A DNA stretch of 64,000 nucleotides from JANSWP01 sp041941305 (lineage in GTDB: Bacteria > Bacteroidota > Bacteroidia > Chitinophagales > Saprospiraceae). Positions 39,241 to 46,837 of the stretch are shown piece by piece. A program made the translations under genes and the position numbers. Under the pieces are notes generated by a model, which worked only from the letters and a program-made list of their open reading frames with translations, was not told the origin of the DNA and ran no database searches. Location: assembly GCA_041941305.1 (NCBI GenBank), contig JBGTQJ010000046.1:1-64000 (forward strand), in the 5' to 3' direction. Numbering within the stretch: the first letter of the stretch is position 1; each line of letters begins with the position of its first letter.

Positions 39241-39327
39241 CGTAACAAGCCGATGTCTCCTGAAAGGGACTCGGCGGGCTTAACACCGAGCCGCCGAGTC
39301 CCCTTCGGGAGACATCGGCTTATTACG
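39241..39327. repeat. 37-bp near-perfect inverted repeat between adaptor and TolC-family genes
   Basis: Arms 39241-39277 and 39291-39327 pair with three mismatches around a 13-nt loop. The arm is GC-rich (contains GGGACTCGGCGG) in AT-rich surroundings. It sits between two co-directional operon genes, so it is unlikely to be a simple full terminator. Confidence 0.65.
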
Positions 39328-39340
39328 AAGGCTATTGGCT

Positions 39341-40840
39341 TTATTTCCTTGGCAATGCAGGCGAAACAGGTTCCTGCTTTTCCCAATCATACAAAGTCAA
39401 TATCTTGAGATCAAGTAATTGCGTTTTATAATTGATTAAAGAACGAGCCAATTCAATTTTCTTAGTTGACAATTGTGTTTGAAATTGATTCAAATCAATA
39501 CCGGACAAGTCGCCATTGACGTATCTTTCTAAATTGATATCGTAGGTACGCTCCGCATTTTCTACATTCTTTCTGGCAATTTCGATTCGAGGCATTTGGG
39601 TTTGGACACTTCGAAAAGCTCGGCGAATATCCATTCTGATTTGTATTTGGTCTTGTTCCAATTCCAATTGTTGCGTTTTCATAGAGACTTCCTGCGCCTG
39701 AATGCGTGCATTGCGTTCGCCCCAGTCCCAAATTGGAATATTGACGGATACGCCAATACTAGGATTGCTGGTAGGAGAATTATACACCTTTCCAAAATCT
39801 TCATTGTCTCCAAAAATACCGAGGGTCATTTGAACATCCGCTCTAAATTCATTCATGGATTTTACTCTTTCCATTTCGAAAAGGGATTTGTCAATATTGA
39901 TTTGTCGCTGCTTCAATTCCATTCGTGAATCCAATGCATATTCAATTGCTTTCTCCAGGTCAATCAAAACTTCCTGGGCATCCAATTCTGTAATCAACTG
40001 AATATCTGCATTCAAATCCATCCCGATTTCCCTTTTGAAGGTTTCTTCCGCGTTCGCTAACACCAACTCATTGTCTTGAACGGATAGCTGGGCATTTGCA
40101 AAGTTTAATTCTGCCTGATACAATTCTTCTTCAGCCAATAATCCAGCTTCCACCTTGTTTTTGACTATTTCAAAATTTTCTGTTGTGTTTTTCAATTCAT
40201 CCTGTGAAATATCCAGGTTCAATTGAGCCAGATAAACTTCAAAAAATTGGGTGGTAATCGTTTTTTCCAGGGTCAATCGTTGGATAGAATATTCCAAATT
40301 GGCATTCTCAAAATTGAGCTCCAATTCGTCCAGTGCCATTCGCCGACGGTTGTAGGTGAATAGCGGTTGATTGAGCACGAGGTATAGATTATTGTAGTAA
40401 GCTTTATTAGAATTTTCACCAAAATTGGCAATCTCGGTTTTGTTATTACGCCAACTAAAAGTATTAAATAATCCAATTGAGCCATCGGTTGCCAAAATCG
40501 GTTGCTCTACCTGAAAGGTTCCTGAAGAATACGTCTCTTCATTCGTAAACCATTGTGAAAATTGATTGTCAAATCTTCTGGTATTGCTATAGTTGAATGG
40601 ATTGAGCGTTAGTGAAAATCGAGATTTTAAAGAAGCTCTTTCAGCCCTCAAACTGTGTTGGTATTGTTCAATATTTAACAAGGAGCGCTGGATGGAAGGA
40701 CTTCCAGATTCCGCAATTTCTAAAGCAGCCTGCAAGGTCAATGGTGTTTGTCCATTCAGAGAATAATTTGAGGTGAAGCACAGACCACACAATCCGACTG
40801 AAAAAAAGCGTAAAAAGCTAACAAGTAGGTGTCTCTTCAT
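39341..40840 (-). CDS. TolC family outer-membrane efflux protein
   Basis: 499 residues. A signal peptide (about 1-31) is followed by two OEP repeats: LTLQAALEIAESGSPSIQRS for the first, and NVENAERTYDINLERYVNGD with LNQFQTQLSTKKIELARSL near the end of the second. Long coiled-coil helices and paired short beta segments (SASYNLNQPLF-type strands, here LVLNQPLFTYNRRR) fit a trimeric outer-membrane channel. It supplies the exit duct for the RND system next door and perhaps for the ABC parts. It is transcribed with the adaptor and RND genes. Confidence 0.93.
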   Translation of the reverse strand: MKRHLLVSFLRFFSVGLCGLCFTSNYSLNGQTPLTLQAALEIAESGSPSIQRSLLNIEQYQHSLRAERASLKSRFSLTLNPFNYSNTRRFDNQFSQWFTNEETYSSGTFQVEQPILATDGSIGLFNTFSWRNNKTEIANFGENSNKAYYNNLYLVLNQPLFTYNRRRMALDELELNFENANLEYSIQRLTLEKTITTQFFEVYLAQLNLDISQDELKNTTENFEIVKNKVEAGLLAEEELYQAELNFANAQLSVQDNELVLANAEETFKREIGMDLNADIQLITELDAQEVLIDLEKAIEYALDSRMELKQRQINIDKSLFEMERVKSMNEFRADVQMTLGIFGDNEDFGKVYNSPTSNPSIGVSVNIPIWDWGERNARIQAQEVSMKTQQLELEQDQIQIRMDIRRAFRSVQTQMPRIEIARKNVENAERTYDINLERYVNGDLSGIDLNQFQTQLSTKKIELARSLINYKTQLLDLKILTLYDWEKQEPVSPALPRK

Positions 40841-40869
40841 AATTGTTGATTGTTTTCTTTTTTTTAAGA

Positions 40870-40955
40870 GATCGCTTCGCTGTCAGAGCTTAGATCGCTT
40901 CGCTATCGGAGTTCAGAGACTCAGACAGTGTCTGACCTCCGACAGCGAAGCGATC
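40870..40955. repeat. Triplicated 23-24-bp unit (two direct, one inverted) between TolC-family and ABC permease genes
   Basis: GATCGCTTCGCTGTCAGAGC begins at 40870, a second copy GATCGCTTCGCTATCGGAGT at 40893, and an inverted copy ends at 40955 (CGACAGCGAAGCGATC). A perfect TCAGACA-G-TGTCTGA palindrome lies at 40921-40935. This is REP-like in style and, as at the other junctions, sits between genes read in the same direction. Confidence 0.6.
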
Positions 40956-41011
40956 CTACATTGAACCTCTTTAAATTTTATTATCTCATTTCACTCGAAA
41001 AACCGATATCA

Positions 41012-44000
41012 TCAATCCATTTTTACCAATTTGATAGCATCGGCAAAAACAGCTCGTAGTTTGGTTTCATTACTCAAGGAAATGGTGACCGTATCGGAAC
41101 TGAAAGAATAATCCCCTAAAGCTGTCCACCCTTCAGGGCTTTGCCTGCTCAGCTCTATTTTGGGGTGGTCTGTTCCATTCTGGTGCGGAATTGTAAACTG
41201 ATAGCTTCCACGTTGTTCCCGATTCCAATTGAATGAATCATCTTTGTAAACATGATAGAATACATCATATCGACCAGGCTCTACAATCGGAATGTTCCAT
41301 TTAGCTTCCTTAGAGCCATCCCCAGCTTTTATGTAAAAAGCAGAGCGAATAAATTCTCCAAAAAATTCGTCGCTGGTGGTGGCTGTCCAATTTAATGGCG
41401 CACGCCAAACTCGTGTTCCTTTGTATTTAAAACCTTCATCTTCTTTGGGTTTTATCCATTTTCGCAATCGACTAACTTCTTCAAAATGAGTAAAATCAAA
41501 TTCCTGATTTTCATTATCTACAATGATTTCTCCCTTATTGACCAATACCAGAGGCTCTTCAATAATGGACTCCCCTTCAAATGCATTTTTTGCATTACTC
41601 TTGGCGATTTGTTCAAAATTGTATTCAATTTGATTGGGTAAATTGCCTGAACTTAATGTGTTGAAATGAATGCCTGTAGGTTCCTCTACCGTTAGGTAAT
41701 AAGCTTCTTTGGTTTGTCCAGCCTCCAGATAAAGTAATTTGTCTGTGTTTTCATTAGGGTGTAAAGCAGCTTTTATAACCCCTTCAGAACTGCCATCGTT
41801 GGTCACTGTAAAACTGACCCTAATCATTTCTCTATTACCAGCCAACACTTTTTCAGCTATTGGTGTACTGATACGATATCTGGACAATTGAATTTTATTA
41901 AACCATTTATCCATGTGTCCGGACAAATCCACCCCAAATTCCTTGTACAATCGTTCATTAAAATCTTCAAAAGGCAGGTTTTGAAAGCGGGTTTCCTCTA
42001 ATAAATCTCCGATAAAGTCTCTGAATTGATCTGTGTTGGCCTTAGCCTGGATTAAGGAAAACAGGGTCTCTCCTTTTAATTCAATGACATTATCAATTAA
42101 TTCTTTGTTTTCTTTTAAATTTAAAACTTCAGCAAAGGTTTTTTCTTGCAAAACCATATTCGCCAGTTCATTTTGAGTACTTCCACTATATCTTCTAACC
42201 CAACCAGGTTCCGAACCTTCACTTCCTCTTAGATAAGATTCAAACACCCGATTAAGAACTGGCCAATCCTCCGAATCGAGGTTGTTGCTCATTTCATAAA
42301 ACTGTACGAATTGATAATAAGGATTAATGGACTCTTCAACCGTCACCTGATTATTTCTCCAATCCGTATCTATATCCTTGAATTCGTAAAACATATCCAA
42401 AAATCGATTCAATACGGATAATTGAATTTCTTTCGGAGTCTTGTTTCTGTTTCTTCCCCATCTTTTCATTCGTTTTGCGTAGCCATTAAAATCATTCCTT
42501 CGGTCGAATAATCCTTTTTCTGGAAAATAAACCAGTCCTGGCTGGTTGGTCTGATGAATAGATGTCCAGCTTCGATCAAATGATTTGAATTGTCCGGGAA
42601 CTTCTACAATGGAAAATTCTTTGAAAGGGTATTTCAAACCCGTCTTCCGTTCATAATCCTGAAGACGTTCTAATATGATGGAAGGTATGGTATCTCGGAT
42701 TTCATCCAGAGCATCCACAAAATAATCATGTCCTTCAATATGATAAACTGAAAATTCAAGACTATCCGCTTGCAAGCTTTTCTTTTCGTATTTGCCAATG
42801 GATAGTGATAGATGTGGAAGGGCATAGTCCCGCTCAAACATATAAGTATGCGCCCCTGTTTCTTCGCGTTGGCCTGGAGAAATTGGTATCAACCCCGGCA
42901 AAGTTTTTACCCTTAATTGGTAATCAATAAAATCTTTGCGAAACCAGGAGGCACTTTCAGTACTATATCCAACACCTGATTGAAGATACCATTGAGCTTC
43001 CTGGGTCAATAGCAAAAAATCAGGATGAATAAATGCATATCTTTTCCCTATGTCAAATAAGTCTTGATCTGGTTGTCTTTCGAACTTTTGTTTTTGGTCG
43101 ATATCAATAAACATGGCATTTTCGTCAATAGTGCCAGAGTAATTCAACTGGAGATTGATATTTGCGCCTGCTGGAATTATCGAATCAAATTGAACCAATA
43201 AAAGTTGTAGCTTTCTTTCGTATTGGATGGCTTGTCCATCGACTTTGACCTCTGTCACATTAAGACCTGGATTTAAATTAAAAACAAACGCTTGACTCTC
43301 CGCTCTGGTCTTTCCCATAATGTTGGCCTCAACACTTATCCCATCAGCTTTTTGGGTCAAAAATAGGTCATGTTCATCGATGTCAATTTGAGCAAAAGAA
43401 AGGTACTCATTATTTAGTGCAATCATTTGCTCTGGAAGTTCTACACTTTTATGGTAACGATTCAAATGCTGATTCCCCAAATAGATCCCACTACCTAAAA
43501 AAGCCAATGCCAATATCCCGGACATATAATTTTGAAACCTGGATTGAGGAAGCCGTTTTAACAACAACACGGATATGAATAAAAATCCAAGACCAAAACA
43601 GGTGTACATCGTCCGCAATGTCCAAATGGTTTCCCAATCTCCAAAGCCAGTAATTTGTGAATGAAACATGGGCAGATAAAAAGCCATGTAATCATAGAGG
43701 TAATTATGTGAACTTTTCAGGTAGATTAAACTGGACAGAATGTACCCAATTAGTAGGACAAAAGTTAAAGCCTGGTTACGGATAATGCCCATCATTAAAG
43801 AAGACAAACCTATGATGAATACCAAAGTAGGAACAGAAATCAACAAGGGATAATACAAAAATGCCTGCCAGTCGATATAAGTATCTTTTGCTAAAGAATT
43901 GAATATCAGGCTTAATGTTAAAGCTGCTATATTAACAATTAGAAAAATAGACAAGATACTCCACGCTTTGCCCAACACATAACTTGCATTACTCATGTTG

Positions 44001-44290
44001 CGCGTGTAAAAAACCTCTGTGGTATCCTGCTTGCGATCTCTCTTGATAAATTCTGAAGACAGGAAAACGGCAATAATGGCTGATCCAATATTTAAAATAA
44101 ATATCGCTACATAGGGAATATTGGAAGCAACGGCTCTATAAATCCAAGTTTGATCACCTACAGCAGAGATTTCTCCCATATTAAAGCCAAAGACAAAAAA
44201 CAGCGTCAATATGGTGAATATTCGAAAAAACCAGCTCCGCAGCAGGACTTTCCGTTCGTATTTTGCTATAGTAAAAAATGTTGAAAACAT
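41012..44290 (-). CDS. ABC-2 permease fused to an inactive-looking M1-peptidase-like domain and a golvesin-like C-terminus
   Basis: 1092 residues. The N-terminal third has about seven to eight membrane helices of an ABC-2 permease (first at about 18-40, last at about 265-282), with the cytosolic loop SSEFIKRDRKQDTTEVFYTR typical of the ABC permease/M1 aminopeptidase group. The large extracytoplasmic part has M1-like features (YERKTGLKYPFKEFSIVEVP and DLSGHMDKWFNK near the end of that domain). However, no HExxH zinc motif can be found anywhere in the chain, so peptidase activity is unlikely. The last ~140 residues (WNIPIVEPGRYDVFYHVY; GWTALGDYSF; AVFADAIKLV) look like a golvesin/xanthan-lyase C-terminal domain, which binds carbohydrate or protein. 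It should pair with the ABC ATPase 114 bp upstream. Confidence 0.8.
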   Translation of the reverse strand: MFSTFFTIAKYERKVLLRSWFFRIFTILTLFFVFGFNMGEISAVGDQTWIYRAVASNIPYVAIFILNIGSAIIAVFLSSEFIKRDRKQDTTEVFYTRNMSNASYVLGKAWSILSIFLIVNIAALTLSLIFNSLAKDTYIDWQAFLYYPLLISVPTLVFIIGLSSLMMGIIRNQALTFVLLIGYILSSLIYLKSSHNYLYDYMAFYLPMFHSQITGFGDWETIWTLRTMYTCFGLGFLFISVLLLKRLPQSRFQNYMSGILALAFLGSGIYLGNQHLNRYHKSVELPEQMIALNNEYLSFAQIDIDEHDLFLTQKADGISVEANIMGKTRAESQAFVFNLNPGLNVTEVKVDGQAIQYERKLQLLLVQFDSIIPAGANINLQLNYSGTIDENAMFIDIDQKQKFERQPDQDLFDIGKRYAFIHPDFLLLTQEAQWYLQSGVGYSTESASWFRKDFIDYQLRVKTLPGLIPISPGQREETGAHTYMFERDYALPHLSLSIGKYEKKSLQADSLEFSVYHIEGHDYFVDALDEIRDTIPSIILERLQDYERKTGLKYPFKEFSIVEVPGQFKSFDRSWTSIHQTNQPGLVYFPEKGLFDRRNDFNGYAKRMKRWGRNRNKTPKEIQLSVLNRFLDMFYEFKDIDTDWRNNQVTVEESINPYYQFVQFYEMSNNLDSEDWPVLNRVFESYLRGSEGSEPGWVRRYSGSTQNELANMVLQEKTFAEVLNLKENKELIDNVIELKGETLFSLIQAKANTDQFRDFIGDLLEETRFQNLPFEDFNERLYKEFGVDLSGHMDKWFNKIQLSRYRISTPIAEKVLAGNREMIRVSFTVTNDGSSEGVIKAALHPNENTDKLLYLEAGQTKEAYYLTVEEPTGIHFNTLSSGNLPNQIEYNFEQIAKSNAKNAFEGESIIEEPLVLVNKGEIIVDNENQEFDFTHFEEVSRLRKWIKPKEDEGFKYKGTRVWRAPLNWTATTSDEFFGEFIRSAFYIKAGDGSKEAKWNIPIVEPGRYDVFYHVYKDDSFNWNREQRGSYQFTIPHQNGTDHPKIELSRQSPEGWTALGDYSFSSDTVTISLSNETKLRAVFADAIKLVKMD

Positions 44291-44346
44291 TTTAATATTG
44301 TTTCAAGTCTTCAAAAACTCGCCGCCTTCGGCGGCTCGTGGGGATT

Positions 44347-44408
44347 TTAAAGGGAAAAGCGATAAATAATTTGCTTCAAAGCAAATTATTTATCGCTTTT
44401 CCCTTTAA
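44347..44408. repeat. Perfect 30-bp inverted repeat overlapping the ABC ATPase stop codon
   Basis: Arm 44347-44376 is exactly complementary to 44379-44408 with only CA between. The right arm includes the stop codon of the ABC ATPase gene (44405-44407). A smaller GCCGCC-TTC-GGCGGC hairpin lies at 44321-44335, just before the start of the downstream permease gene. The structure could limit read-through or protect the upstream mRNA from 3' decay. Confidence 0.7.
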
Positions 44409-45328
44409 CCCCTACTATCGCCCGAGTTGCGTAGCAAGGAAGGGCGATTTCTTTTTAAAGTATGCTCTACAAAGTAAACATAAGCATGTTCCAGATTCGG
44501 TTGAACTGGTTCTGCATCATATCCTATAACTTCATCAGCAACAACCGTAATCTTCCAACCATCTTTCATCATGACCGTCGCTACTACCTCATATTTTTGA
44601 TTGACCTCTAAATATTCTTTCTCTGTGGCATAAATGGACCAGACATGTCCTTTGGCCTGTCTTATCAATTCTTCTGGTGAACCGGAAAAGGCTATCTCTC
44701 CTTTGTTCAAAAGCGCCATATGTTCACAAATACTGGAAATGTCTGCGACAATGTGGGTGGATAAGATGATGATGATATCCTTAGCTCCCAATCTGGCCAA
44801 AAGGTTTCGGAAACGAATTCGTTCTTCCGGGTCAAGTCCGGTAGTCGGTTCATCCACGATAATAATTTTGGGTTCATTGATGAGTGCCTGTGCAATTCCC
44901 AATCGGCGCTTCATACCACCGGATAATTTGCTGGCTTTGCGGCTCCGTACATCAAAAAGACCAACTTCTTCCAACAATTGATCGACCGCTTGTTTGCGCT
45001 TTTTTCTACTGCTCATACCAGCCAGACGGGCAGCATAATCTAAAAATTCGTGGGTTTTGAGATTGGAAAAAAAACTAAAATCTTGTGGGAGATACCCTAA
45101 CATGCTCCTGACATAGGCTCTGTTTTTTGCAGCATCTTTTCCGTTGACCAATACTTTCCCACTGCTTGGTTTCATCAAACTAACCAGGATTCGAATCAAA
45201 CTTGATTTTCCTGCACCATTGGGTCCCAATAGTCCAAACATGCCATCCTTAATTTCGAGATTGACATCTTTTAAGGCTTGATTCCCGTTTGGATATTTTT
45301 TGTGAAGACCTTGTATTGAAATGTTCAT
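44405..45328 (-). CDS. ABC transporter ATP-binding protein
   Basis: 307 residues. Walker A GLLGPNGAGKSS (about 33-44), Q-loop LGYLPQDFSFF, signature LSGGMKRRLG, Walker B KIIIVDEPTTGLD and H-loop LSTHIVAD are all intact. The C-terminal extension ends in VQPNLEHAYVYFV, the same pattern as the ATPase domain of the RND-ABC fusion, so the two ATPases are paralogues. It is the first gene of the leftward cluster and should power the M1-like ABC-2 permease that follows. The substrate is unknown. Confidence 0.92.
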   Translation of the reverse strand: MNISIQGLHKKYPNGNQALKDVNLEIKDGMFGLLGPNGAGKSSLIRILVSLMKPSSGKVLVNGKDAAKNRAYVRSMLGYLPQDFSFFSNLKTHEFLDYAARLAGMSSRKKRKQAVDQLLEEVGLFDVRSRKASKLSGGMKRRLGIAQALINEPKIIIVDEPTTGLDPEERIRFRNLLARLGAKDIIIILSTHIVADISSICEHMALLNKGEIAFSGSPEELIRQAKGHVWSIYATEKEYLEVNQKYEVVATVMMKDGWKITVVADEVIGYDAEPVQPNLEHAYVYFVEHTLKRNRPSLLRNSGDSRG

Positions 45329-45536
45329 TCAGCGTAAGCTAGTTGGTTTCGTTGCCAAATTAGTAACTTGGAAAGGATTCAAAGATAAATCGATTCTATT
45401 TTCGATAAATCCATATGTCGTTTCGACAAGCAGAATGCATGTTTGAGACGATTTAGGGCACGATTAAGTTAAATTAGAAGGATGAAAAAAAACTAATATG
45501 GAGTGGAAGCGCAAAGAATTACGAGAATAGATCTAT

Positions 45537-45677
45537 GTTGCGAACAACTTCTTCGCCGCACCTTGCTGTGCGGCTCAGGAGGGGTTTCAGGGGCAAACAA
45601 GGGCAACATGCCCTTGTTTGCCCCCTGAAACTCCCTTTTTGCGAGCCAGCAGAGCTGGCGAGCTGCTCGTTCGCAAC
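45537..45677. repeat. Four-armed structured element between divergent genes
   Basis: An outer 9-bp stem GTTGCGAAC (45537-45545) with GTTCGCAAC (45669-45677) encloses three hairpins: GCCGCAC with GTGCGGC (45555-45574), a long stem 45582-45605 with 45609-45635 (one or two bulges), and GCCAGC with GCTGGC (45645-45659). Together they form a cross-shaped fold. It lies between the divergent ABC ATPase and aminotransferase genes. Confidence 0.55.
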
Positions 45678-45721
45678 TTGAACTAATTTTAGAATTCTTC
45701 ATTGTAATTAGAGAGAATAAT

Positions 45722-46834
45722 ATGCATTTACCCAACTTCAACCCACCCAAAAGAATATTGATGGGTCCTGGTCCCTCAGACGCACATCCAAGAGTTTTAA
45801 AAGCAATGGCAAGTCCTTTGATTGGGCACCTTGATCCGGAATTTGTAAAAATGATGGATGAAGTCAAAAGCATGGTTCAACAAACTTTTTTGACAGAAAA
45901 CCAGCTGACTTTTGTGGTTTCTGCACCTGGTAGTGCGGGCATGGAAACTTGCCTGGCCAATTTGCTTGAACCTGGTGATGAATGCATCATTTGTATCAAT
46001 GGGGTGTTTGGTGGTAGAATGATGGATATAGCAGAAAGATGTGGTGCGAAAGTTCACAAAGTTGAGGTAGAATGGGGAAAAATCATTGAACCCCAACAAG
46101 TCAAGGAAGCGTTAGGAAAATGCCCAAGACCTAAATTAGTTGCACTGGTCCACGCCGAGACTTCAACAGGAGTCTGCCAACCATTGGCAGAAATTAGCGA
46201 TTTGGTACATAACGCTGGTAGTTTATTGGTAGTAGATGCAGTAACGTCCTATTGTGGCCTTCCACTGGATGTCGACAAATGGAAAATTGATGCCATTTAT
46301 ACCGGCTCTCAAAAATGCCTGAGTGCTCCTCCAGGTTTATCACCAGTTAGTTTTTCCGAATCTGCTGTTAGCGTCATGGAGCATCGAAAAACAAAAGTTC
46401 AGAGTTGGTTTCTGGATTTGACATTGGTTAGAAATTACTGGGCAGGAGCAAAACGAGCCTATCACCACACTGCTCCAGTTTCCTCTATTTTTGCACTACG
46501 AGAAGCATTGGCATTGGTCCTGGAAGAAGGCTTGGTCAATCGCTGGAAAAGGCATAAAGAAGTACACCTTTATTTGAAATCAAAATTGGAATACCTGGGA
46601 TTTCGTTATTTGGTAGAAGAAGCCTATCGCCTGCCAAATTTAAATTCCGTTTTCTTACCCGAAGGCGCCAATGCAGCCAAGCTGAGAAGGCAGCTTCTGA
46701 ATGATTACAACATCGAAGTAGGAGGCGGCTTGGGTGCTTTTGCAGGAAAAATTTGGCGAATTGGAATTATGGGCGAAAGTTGCACAAAGAATCATGTAAA
46801 TATGTTAGTGGGAGCATTGGAGGAGATACTTTAA
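45722..46834 (+). CDS. Class V aminotransferase (alanine-glyoxylate/serine-pyruvate type)
   Basis: 370 residues, cytosolic. The opening ILMGPGPSDAHPRVLKAMASP and GHLDPEF match alanine-glyoxylate aminotransferases. SAPGSAGMETCLANLLEPGD is the cofactor phosphate region, VDAVTSYCGLPLDVD has the Asp that pairs with the PLP ring nitrogen, and YTGSQKCLSAPPG holds the PLP lysine (Lys198). The likely reaction is transfer of an amino group between alanine or serine and glyoxylate or pyruvate. It is a single-gene unit whose end nearly meets the S9 peptidase gene (3-bp gap, convergent). Confidence 0.92.
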   Translation: MHLPNFNPPKRILMGPGPSDAHPRVLKAMASPLIGHLDPEFVKMMDEVKSMVQQTFLTENQLTFVVSAPGSAGMETCLANLLEPGDECIICINGVFGGRMMDIAERCGAKVHKVEVEWGKIIEPQQVKEALGKCPRPKLVALVHAETSTGVCQPLAEISDLVHNAGSLLVVDAVTSYCGLPLDVDKWKIDAIYTGSQKCLSAPPGLSPVSFSESAVSVMEHRKTKVQSWFLDLTLVRNYWAGAKRAYHHTAPVSSIFALREALALVLEEGLVNRWKRHKEVHLYLKSKLEYLGFRYLVEEAYRLPNLNSVFLPEGANAAKLRRQLLNDYNIEVGGGLGAFAGKIWRIGIMGESCTKNHVNMLVGALEEIL

Positions 46835-46837
46835 CTA

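Noticed and set aside
41012..44290. Annotating an active M1 aminopeptidase
   Set aside because: No HExxH motif was found in any part of the chain.
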